Assembly: GCF_030463565.1 (NCBI RefSeq) | Contig: NC_134676.1 | Coordinates: forward strand, 27,591,228-27,655,227 | Origin: Pelecanus crispus | Taxonomy: Eukaryota; Chordata; Aves; Pelecaniformes; Pelecanidae | Direction: 5' to 3' | Length of the DNA: 64,000 nucleotides | Shown here: positions 51,701 to 64,000 of the stretch, one piece after another | Numbering within the stretch: position 1 is the first letter of the stretch | Layout of the letters: each line of letters starts with the position of its first letter | The notes under the pieces: model-generated | Told to the model about the DNA's origin: nothing | The model's database searches: none | What the model saw: only the letters and a program-made list of their open reading frames with translations | Program-made: the position numbers and the translations under genes

Positions 51701-51757
51701 AGTTTAACACTGTTTCAAAAACTGGCACAAAATGGTGATTTGCAGCTCAAATTTTAA
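27185..51757 (+). CDS. WDR41: WDR41, WD repeat domain 41, complete coding region in 13 exons
   Basis: WDR41 is the WD40 beta-propeller subunit of the C9orf72-SMCR8-WDR41 complex. In mammals it anchors the complex to lysosomes through the transporter PQLC2/SLC66A1 and links it to nutrient sensing and autophagy (established knowledge). Coding exons: 27185-27235, 31151-31266, 35355-35403, 37245-37376, 37739-37801, 38307-38418, 39807-39869, 41450-41560, 42926-43110, 46277-46398, 47972-48060, 49612-49745, 51605-51757. They total 1380 nt, 459 residues plus stop, and every junction phase agrees. The protein starts [17 protein letters not shown], as I recall for human. WD signatures are visible: DDGIIFLWN near residue 62, ADRTVIVWD near 111, SDLCVWNRK near 153, GELIVWDA near 243, DGSVRIWEL near 343 and ADHLIILWK near 424. 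Residues 250-294 and 366-395 look like loops between blades. The start context is weak (C at -3). PDE8B is convergent downstream. Confidence 0.97.
27236..31150 (+). other. WDR41: WDR41 intron 1
   Basis: Starts in the CpG island with a G-rich segment (27300-27480), then turns AT-rich. No repeat was recognised apart from T runs. Confidence 0.85.
31151..31266 (+). CDS. WDR41: WDR41 coding exon 2
   Basis: Residues 18-55 plus two bases of codon 56. The acceptor is TTTTAG and the donor GTATGA. It encodes the lead into blade 1, including [20 protein letters not shown] with the GH dipeptide of a WD repeat. Confidence 0.95.
31267..35354 (+). other. WDR41: WDR41 intron 2
   Basis: AT-rich. A (CA)n/(TA)n microsatellite region lies at 32703-32760. 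It ends in two T tracts before exon 3. No gene within it was recognised. Confidence 0.85.
32703..32760. repeat. CA/TA microsatellite
   Basis: Two CA runs, near 32703-32712 and 32722-32730, followed by a short TA run near 32747-32756. Confidence 0.7.
35355..35403 (+). CDS. WDR41: WDR41 coding exon 3
   Basis: Completes R56 and encodes residues 57-72, [16 protein letters not shown], the WD strand of the first blade. The acceptor CATTTCAG follows two long T-rich tracts. The donor is GTTAGC, phase 0. Confidence 0.95.
35404..37244 (+). other. WDR41: WDR41 intron 3
   Basis: AT-rich, no recognisable repeat or nested gene. Confidence 0.85.
37245..37376 (+). CDS. WDR41: WDR41 coding exon 4, upstream of a U12-type donor
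   Basis: Residues 73-116, with [14 protein letters not shown] and [11 protein letters not shown]. The acceptor is TTTTTCAG. The exon ends exactly before GTATCCTTAG, a U12-type donor. Reading past it meets an in-frame stop about 57 nt into the intron. Confidence 0.94.
37377..37738 (+). other. WDR41: WDR41 intron 4, U12-type (minor spliceosome) GT-AG intron
   Basis: The donor is GTATCCTTAG, eight of nine bases of the U12 consensus RTATCCTTT. The branch sequence TTCCTTAAT (37718-37726) is eight of nine to TTCCTTAAC, with the branch A about 13 nt from the AG at 37737-37738. There is no U2-like polypyrimidine tract before the acceptor. The intron is 362 nt. Both flanking exons are fixed by the protein sequence, so the boundaries are not in doubt. 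The splicing class is inferred from consensus. Confidence 0.88.
37739..37801 (+). CDS. WDR41: WDR41 coding exon 5
   Basis: Residues 117-137, starting [12 protein letters not shown], which completes the WD dipeptide of the preceding ADRTVI. The acceptor is AGTCAG, after a U12-type branch site at 37718-37726. The donor is GTAAGC, phase 0. Confidence 0.95.
37802..39806 (+). other. WDR41: WDR41 introns 5 and 6 (with exon 6 between)
   Basis: Introns 37802-38306 and 38419-39806, both AT-rich with GT-AG ends. No repeat recognised. Confidence 0.8.
38307..38418 (+). CDS. WDR41: WDR41 coding exon 6
   Basis: Residues 138-174 plus one base of codon 175. It contains [20 protein letters not shown], a full blade core. 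The acceptor is TTCTGCAG and the donor GTAAAA. Confidence 0.95.
39807..39869 (+). CDS. WDR41: WDR41 coding exon 7
   Basis: Completes G175 and encodes 176-195, [20 protein letters not shown], plus one base of codon 196. The acceptor is TTCAAAG and the donor GTGAGT. Confidence 0.95.
   Translation, partial: VSVLCLNCLKIVLRQLLAKS
40160..40760 (+). mobile_element. CR1 LINE reverse transcriptase fragment, defective, in WDR41 intron 7
   Basis: The sense strand encodes CR1 reverse transcriptase pieces: [37 protein letters not shown], then a TGA after WLGG, then [20 protein letters not shown]. The catalytic FADD is FAVD, so one Asp of the active site is lost. Both ends are truncated, and no 3' tail is present. 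It is a pseudogenic relic. Confidence 0.92.
41450..41560 (+). CDS. WDR41: WDR41 coding exon 8
   Basis: Completes I196 and encodes residues 197-232, including [20 protein letters not shown]. The acceptor is ATCTTCTAG and the donor GTAAGA. Confidence 0.95.
41561..42925 (+). other. WDR41: WDR41 intron 8
   Basis: No known repeat recognised. A 137-codon frame at 41996-42409 is considered chance. The acceptor has a long T/C tract at 42899-42923. Confidence 0.8.
42926..43110 (+). CDS. WDR41: WDR41 coding exon 9
   Basis: Completes D233 and encodes 234-294. It starts with [20 protein letters not shown] and continues into a polar segment (about residues 255-294) that looks like a loop and is poorly conserved in memory. 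The acceptor is CCTCTAG and the donor GTAAAA, phase 0. Confidence 0.95.
43248..43390 (-). mobile_element. CR1 LINE tail, - strand, in WDR41 intron 9
   Basis: Contains TCATAGAATCATAGAATTG and GGTTGGAAAAGACCTTTAAG, the inverted CR1 3' end with its 8 bp repeats, followed by about 110 bp of diverged CR1 3' UTR. It is heavily 5' truncated. Confidence 0.88.
43603..43655. repeat. Tandem repeat, 23 bp period, palindromic unit, in WDR41 intron 9
   Basis: Two copies of TTCCATGGTTCTGGAAA start at 43603 and 43626, and a third partial copy TTCCATG starts at 43649. Each unit contains TTTCCA/TGGAAA in inverted orientation. Confidence 0.75.
46277..46398 (+). CDS. WDR41: WDR41 coding exon 10
   Basis: Residues 295-334 plus two bases of codon 335. 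It contains [20 protein letters not shown] and the dipeptide AH of the next blade. The acceptor is TTTCCAG and the donor GTACGA. Confidence 0.95.
47093..47662 (+). mobile_element. Solo LTR of an avian endogenous retrovirus, in WDR41 intron 10
   Basis: The 570 bp element begins TGTCCTGG and ends ACCACGACA, the TG...CA ends of an LTR. The flanks AGAAG and GGAAG look like a 5 bp target duplication with one change. A TATA box (TATATAAA, near 47350), a downstream (ATT)n stretch at 47462-47520 and an ATTAAA signal near 47526 give a U3-R-U5 order on the + strand. There is no internal viral sequence beside it, so it is a solo LTR. The element resembles an LTR family I know as very frequent in neoavian genomes. 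The open frame across it is not a gene. Confidence 0.85.
47972..48060 (+). CDS. WDR41: WDR41 coding exon 11
   Basis: Completes R335 and encodes 336-364, [20 protein letters not shown] and onward, plus one base of G365. The acceptor TTTTTACAG is strong. The donor GTTTGC is weak. The frame stays open past it to a TAA at about 48186-48188, so intron retention would give a truncated form. Confidence 0.94.
48061..51604 (+). other. WDR41: WDR41 introns 11 and 12 (with exon 12 between)
   Basis: Introns 48061-49611 and 49746-51604. No repeat recognised. Intron 11 has the weak donor GTTTGC. Confidence 0.8.
49612..49745 (+). CDS. WDR41: WDR41 coding exon 12
   Basis: Completes G365 and encodes 366-409. 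It begins [16 protein letters not shown], a basic loop, then returns to the propeller with [15 protein letters not shown]. The acceptor is TTTTTCCAG and the donor GTAGGT, phase 0. Confidence 0.95.
51605..51757 (+). CDS. WDR41: WDR41 coding exon 13 with stop codon
   Basis: Residues 410-459, with [20 protein letters not shown] and the C-terminus QNGDLQLKF followed by TAA. The acceptor is CATTGCAG. This is the closing blade. Confidence 0.96.
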   Translation: MFLYFGELGLATCSADHLIILWKDGERESRLRSLTLFQKLAQNGDLQLKF

Positions 51758-52535
51758 ATTGCTCTGATACAGGCTACACATGTATAAACTGGATATGTGT
51801 TAAATATGAGTGCAAAGGAAAGTCTGAGCTACTGGGAATGTGACTACCAGTAAAGTTTACACTTAATGTCATGTATTATAGTGGAATTTTTATTAGTTGC
51901 TACTACTTTTCTCAAAGGAGAATTTTGTATGTTGAAACTTGGCTTATTGTGTCAACAGAAATGGTGTTCTCTTGAAAGACTGAAGATAAAAATGACTCAT
52001 TAAATAGCTTCTAATATTATTCCTAATATTTGAAAATATCATGGGTGGATGTCAAAATTAAGATTTGTGAAAATCCTTAGATGGATCATAACTAAAGCAG
52101 TTGGGGGCATTCCACAGTGTTATGTGTAGAAAGGAGGCACAGAAAAAAGTCTGAGGCTTCCTGTTTTATGTAACTTATTTCTTGAAGCTAAACTTTAGTC
52201 ACTGATGGCTCAGATTTGTGTATCTACAAAAAACCCCAAAAGAAACAGTTCTCAAATAGAATTTTGGCATTTGAAGTTACTGTCCTGCAACAAGGGTAAG
52301 AGCAAAAAAGAAAAGTAGGCAATACCATTTGTCATGTTTTAATTTTGGGCAAAGCACGGTATCTAGATACTCCTTGCTTGTAGTAGCTGCAGTTTACTGT
52401 GGGTTAACCTACACTACTGCAATTTATACAGCACCATTACCATGTCTAGCATGAAGTGTGATTGGTTTAGTGTAGTCTTTCCATAATGCATTCATCAAAT
52501 TTATTTGTATCTAATAAAAAGCATTGTCCTTAGAT
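51758..52535 (+). other. WDR41: WDR41 3' untranslated region (probable extent)
   Basis: AT-rich sequence after the stop, without repeats I recognise. The first canonical signal is AATAAA at 52513-52518. A second AATAAA lies at 52693-52698. The end is estimated from the first signal. Confidence 0.55.
52513..52518 (+). terminator. Polyadenylation signal candidate for WDR41
   Basis: AATAAA about 760 nt after the WDR41 stop, followed by a T-containing stretch. Another copy is at 52693-52698. Which is used cannot be told from sequence alone. Confidence 0.5.
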
Positions 52536-53349
52536 GGGTTTTCAGGATGTAAAATACTCTCTTAAGCAGCAGCAGTTGATGCGTTCAATACTAGCAAAAC
52601 ACTTCTGCCAGATGAATACTAAATTCTCACCTGAACTTTGCAGAGAAATCTGCACCAAGTTTGTAAGGATAAATAGTATTTTAGAGTTTAAAAATAAAAA
52701 GCCTCTAAGTATCCAATGCCTTTTTCAAGTCTGAGATAGCAGCAGTAATGTGCAAGCTAAACGGGGAAAAAAAAAAGAGAAGTTGAAGCCAGAAGTGACA
52801 CAAAGAAAGTGGGAGGGAGGACGAGATAATGAGTGTTAAGTTACCATTTGAACAGAGAAGAGCTAGGGAAGAGGGGAGTTTGGGAACTTAGTGGTCATAA
52901 AGCCATGTAGAAGAGGGTGCCACTGTCCTCAGATCTACTGAGAAGATCCAGCACTGAAACAGTTTAGGAGTAAGTCTCATGCAACTTTTCAGTGCCATCT
53001 CTTCCCTTTGAATCAATGAGCACTGTTTTCAGTACAGGAGACTACAGGGCTGTAATTCCAGACTTAAGATCCAGCGGCTGCAGTAAGTGTAATTAAAACA
53101 AAGGGCTAAGCAGATCCTGACAAGAGCAGAAGCAAAAGGAGGAAGCTTCAGCTTCCTAGAAGTAACCAAGGAGCCTTTTAGAGTTGCTTCCCCCAGCTCC
53201 CATGGGCACTTGCATTCCCCCTACCACCAAGAAGCCAGGCTCTGCCTCCTGAATCTGACCATAGTCTTCCCTGGAAGGAAGGGCAGAGGGCCAGTAAAAT
53301 TCTGAGCTGTATTTTTTTCCCCACTTTGGTCAATTTGTGTAACTAATCT

Positions 53350-54060
53350 TAGAATCATAGAATGCTTTGGGTTGGAAGGGACCTTTAGAGGTCATCTAGT
53401 CCAGCCCCCCTGCAATGAGCAGGGGCACCTTCAACTAGATCAGGTTGCTCAGAGCCCCATCCAACCTGACCTTGAATGTTTTTCTGGGGATGGAGCCTCC
53501 ACTACCTCTCTGGGCAACGCATTCCAGTGCTTCACCACCCTCATTGTAAAAAATTGCTTCCTTATACCCAGTCTAAATCTACCCTCCTTTAGTTTAAAAC
53601 CATTACTCCTTGATCTGTCATAACAGACCTTGCTAAAATGATTGTCCTCACCTTTCCTGTAGGCCCCCTTTAAGTACTGAAAGGCCGCAATAAGGTCTCC
53701 CCGCAGCCTTCTCTTCTCCAGGCTGAACAACCCCAACTCTCTCAGCCTGTCCTTGTAGGAGAGGTGCTCCAGCCCTCAGATCATTTTTGTGGCCCTCCTC
53801 TGGACCCGCTCCAACAGTTCCATGTCCTTCTTGTGTTGAGGGACCCAGAGCTGGATGCAGTACTCCAGGTGAGGTTTCACCAGAGTAGAGGGGCAGCATC
53901 ACCTCCCTCGACCTGCTGGCCACGCTTCTTTTGATGCAGCCCAGGATACGGTTGGCTTTCTGGGCTGCGAGTGCACATTGCCAGCTCATGTCCAGCTTTT
54001 CATCCACCAGCACCCCCAAGTCCTTCTCCGCAGGGCTGCTCTCAGTCCCTTCATCCCATA
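53350..54060 (-). mobile_element. CR1 LINE fragment, 3' part, - strand
   Basis: On the + strand it starts with the inverted CR1 tail AATCATAGAATG and GGGTTGGAAGGGACC. The - strand translates in pieces to the CR1 ORF2 C-terminus: [40 protein letters not shown] and [10 protein letters not shown]. Upstream pieces are frameshifted. It is 5' truncated near 54060, in the WDR41-PDE8B interval. Confidence 0.93.
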
Positions 54061-55977
54061 ATCTTATTTGAGTGTAGAGCTCAAAATGACATATTTCAAA
54101 AACACAAAACAGATGGAGAAATTGTTAAATTATCCTCCTTTCAATTCAAGAAGGTTAAATCAGTGTTAAATCTTGAGTTGCATGTTCTTTGCTCAGGGTG
54201 GCTATTCTATAGAGCAGCATAGGAAGGGCGCTTGGATTACAGCTGACGATAACATGCCTTTGGGTATATGGTATTAAACTTGGGGGAGAAAGGCATGTTA
54301 AGCCTTTCTGCCTGTCAGTCTGCATTGTTTCAGCTTGTCTTCATCAGCAAGTGTTGCATTTTTTGGCTACCACAGTACAAGCTGGGGAGATCAGTTTCTC
54401 TTTGGCTGTTTTTCCCTTGTTTCAATTGAGAAGTAACTGTGTAGTTGTATATAAGGTGTGTGTTTACACATTGTTAGTAAAACTTTACAGCAGAAGCTTT
54501 TAAAACTTAGGGTTTTTTGAGAGGCTACGGCTATCATCAGCTGTAACTAGAGAGAAGGAACATCATCTTTTTATTATCTCTTCTTCCTGTGCCATGAGAA
54601 CAGCTATTTAATTTTTATGTGACTGCTTTTAAGTGAATACCTGGTAGAGAAACAGACCTATTTAACTGAACAGTTCTAGTCACAAAACTCACTGTCCATT
54701 TTACAGGGATGTAATTCAGCCTTAAATAGTCCTACATGCATGTATAAATATTTACATCTATCAAAAGTGCCGTTGTTCTCAGATACACTCCATTGGTAAT
54801 AGATCTCCCAAGGGTCTCTTTCTTTAAAGACAGTTGAGTTGAAAGTATTAAATTGAGTTCTTTGTTTTACAAATGAACTTTGAGCATAACAGTGAACACA
54901 GTAAGGCTATAGTAGCCCTCTCCTGTCAAATAGGAGTTTGCCACTTGCTGTTGGGAAGTGCAGTGAGCAGAATTAGGATGACCAGATTAGAAATTTTCCT
55001 TCCACCTTGTGTCCTTTTAAATTTCTTTTTCCACCTCATAGTAACACAGAATTCCATTTGTTCACATCATGATGTTCACATCACCTACCCTTAGCACTTG
55101 TACAGCTCTGAGTCAGCTGTCTTGCATATCTGTGCACTGACAAAAGCATGAAACAAGCCGCCGTTAGTCAGCTGGACAGGTTAGAGTCTAGGAAATCTGA
55201 CACAACTGGCAGATGATGATTAATCTATGCTGATTTCTTTTGCTCTTAAAAAGGACATATCTCCACACAAATTACTTCTTTGCTTCATCTCTGGCTGTGG
55301 GAAGAAACACAGGATCTTGCAACAAATGTACTGATTCCACATTAACACCTTAACTTGTGAACCAGAACTGAGGCTGAACTTTATTTCTTAGGTTCCTTCC
55401 ACCATTCACATTTTCTTCCTTGTGACAGAAGTGTGACAAAAATAATGAATTGAAATGCTTTACATGAATGTGGTCTTACAGTGTTGCTGTATTCAACAAA
55501 TTAAATTAAGCTGACAAAGCTTTGAATCTTGTGAAATTCTTTTCTCTAATGCAAGCTGCAGTGAGCGTTCAGTCATCAGAATAGTTAAGATACAATCACC
55601 GAGAGCACTAGTTCTGAATAAAGGAATGGTAGAAGCAAACAGTTTACAGTATACAAACCAGAGGTTCAACTTATCTGAATAAAAATCCATTGAAGAATGT
55701 TGCAATAGATAATAAGAAAGAATGAATAAACATACTTCACCAGAAATACCAGTCTTCAAATATACACAATGCAGCATTTTAATACACAGCAACCTGCCTT
55801 AGCTATGGCAAAAGTAAGGTTCTATTACAATTCTAACAAAAATATAGCTTATATACATTCTCTGCACATAACATTTTATGAATGTTTCCTTTTGTTTTAG
55901 AACTTGGTACAAAACATACAAAAAAGGTTGGCACATTATGTAAGCTATCTCCAGTAAGCTACCTCCAGTAACAACAA
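54061..55977. other. Convergent intergenic interval, no gene seen
   Basis: AT-rich sequence between the CR1 relic and the unassigned frame. It may contain distal 3' UTR of WDR41 or PDE8B. Confidence 0.45.
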
Positions 55978-56150
55978 TCATTGTCTTTTCTTCCGCAGCA
56001 ATCTAAACTCTGCTGGTTCACCCCTGCCGCCTTTACCGAGTTCAATTCTTGATACAGTGTAGGCAGGGTAAAGAGAGTGTCTCGAGACCTTTCCTGTTAA
56101 TGAGTAGTGGACTGCTTCTTCAATTGCAGCCACAGCTTTGACGCTCTTGC
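55978..56150 (-). CDS. Unassigned open frame, possible terminal exon (57 codons)
   Basis: On the - strand a frame runs from an in-frame TAA (56175-56173) to TGA at 55980-55978. A possible acceptor, CTGCAG, ends at 56151, and a second, CTCCAG, at 56157. From the first, the peptide begins (G)KSVKAVAAIEEAVHYSLTGK, passes through YPAYTVSRIELGKGGRG and ends FRLLRKKRQ. There is no start codon, so it would be a terminal exon. It has more CpG and G+C than its surroundings and a balanced residue mix. The phase (one base carried in) fits the PDE8B exon 58150-58021, which would make it an alternative last exon. It could also belong to another - strand gene, an old processed insert, or be chance. I do not recognise the family. 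Confidence 0.4.
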
Positions 56151-56172
56151 CTGCAGTCTGGAGTGCACAGTG

Positions 56173-57369
56173 TTAAAAATCAGCAGTTCTGCTAGTATTT
56201 ATTAACTGAATAGTCTGAGAATAGTCTAAAATTTGAACTCATGTTCTGCACGTGATTAAAATGAGATGTACAAAAATATGCATTTGTGCTTTGGAAGCTT
56301 TAGCATAAATTCAATACCTAAAAACTAATGAAAAACTATGTTTGATTTCTAACTTATTTACATCTTTTGAAATACTTTTTATATCACAAAACAAACGAGC
56401 ATTTTATTAGGAGTGAAAAAGCAGTACAAATTACAATGCTGTTATAAATTATAACTGGAAACCTTTTCTTTAAAAAGCAATAGGTTCATCCTAGAAGTAA
56501 GTAGCACAATATATGGACTTATCATAAAATTTAGATCAGTTTAATAAAATTGATGACCATGTGTACAAACACCACTTTATAAAAAAGGATGTTGATCAAG
56601 TGCCGCAATGTTTTTTGTGTAAAATTTGACAAAATATTGCACGGTAACATCTTGTAAGATGGCAGAGAAATATGTGGATGGCACCAATTATACAGAACAT
56701 GCTTATTTTCCTCCATTATATGACCAATTTTAAGGGAATTTAACTCCTACCGAGATTTTATATGGAAAAGAAAGAAGAGAGAACAGGTGGTCTCTGAGAG
56801 AGAGTCTCTGTAATAATAAGAAGGTTGATTTAAATGGTGCAGAGTTTGGTTTTTACTGTAGCCAATTTATCGACATTCACTTGCTCTACTGTGCATCTTC
56901 TCTTTAGAACTATGGTTCAGAGAGCTGAAGAACACCAATAGAATTGGAGAAAACTTATGCTAGATAAGTGGGAAGTTTTTATGCTTACTTGTCAGCCTAT
57001 TCTTACTCTACTGGTGACTAGATTACCCCTCTGAGAAACAGTTGTGTGAAGTGTTAGTGAATACAGCTGTATCAATTACAGGATTTGACAAACGCATATT
57101 CAGTATTAGAAATTAGTTTCAGAAGTACATTTTCTGCCACAAAATGTTAGTTCCAAAGAGCACTTACTCATCTGGGGATTATGTAGCCTTTTTGAAAACA
57201 TTTTCCTGTAGGATTCGGAGAAGCTTAGAAGTGATGAATAAAATATTTCCTTCTTGCCACGCAGTCTTAATTTCACTGGAAAGGAAACACCATCCCTCTT
57301 GGAGCCAAGTCAGTAAGTGATTCACAGTGAAACTGGTAGATCAAGAGGTCTGTTTTTCTTGCCTTAGTG
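56173..57369 (-). other. PDE8B: PDE8B 3' untranslated region (probable)
   Basis: AT-rich sequence following the PDE8B stop with no repeat seen. Candidate AATAAA signals on the - strand are at 56408-56403 and 56203-56198. The extent is inferred. Confidence 0.4.
56403..56408 (-). terminator. Polyadenylation signal candidate for PDE8B
   Basis: TTTATT on the + strand reads AATAAA on the - strand, about 960 nt past the PDE8B stop. A second copy is at 56203-56198. Confidence 0.35.

Positions 57370-64000
<6,631 letters not shown>

Noticed and set aside
53449-54019. Two - strand frames of 95 and 123 codons
   Set aside because: They are decayed CR1 ORF2 pieces, not host genes.

Overview
The window looks like a bird nuclear genome. 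It carries several 5'-truncated CR1 LINE fragments with the typical bird 3' end, a solo LTR of a kind I know as abundant in neoavian birds, AT-rich intergenic DNA and one sharp CpG island. I infer a neoavian rather than a galliform bird from the LTR, with moderate confidence. All functional calls come from reading translated exons against remembered families; no search was run.

Layout. Bases 1-26870 are a gene-free flank. They hold a few old repeats, several AT-rich blocks that look like conserved non-coding DNA, and an isolated CpG-rich spot with a CTCF-type motif (12290-12570). In human, the neighbour on this side of WDR41 is the hypothalamic homeobox gene OTP, so this flank may be OTP/WDR41 intergenic regulatory DNA. 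No OTP exon was seen. A CpG island at about 26870-27760 holds the promoter and first exon of WDR41.

WDR41 runs on the + strand from 27185 to 51757. I resolved all 13 coding exons, with consistent splice phases throughout. They sum to 1380 nt, or 459 residues, the length I recall for the human protein. WDR41 is the beta-propeller subunit of the C9orf72-SMCR8-WDR41 complex on lysosomes. Intron 4 (37377-37738) has the hallmarks of a U12-type (minor spliceosome) intron. WDR41 introns also contain a dead CR1 reverse transcriptase fragment, a CR1 tail and a sense-oriented solo LTR just upstream of exon 11.

PDE8B lies tail-to-tail with WDR41 on the - strand. Its last four coding exons (63061 down to 57370) encode the C-terminal part of the cAMP phosphodiesterase catalytic domain. 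The WDR41-PDE8B order and convergent orientation match human 5q13-q14.

The least explained signal lies between the two genes. It is a 57-codon open frame on the - strand (55978-56150), about 1.2 kb beyond the PDE8B stop, with coding-like composition, a 3' splice acceptor at its start and no start codon. Its phase fits the PDE8B exon that precedes the normal last exon. I could not assign it to a family.
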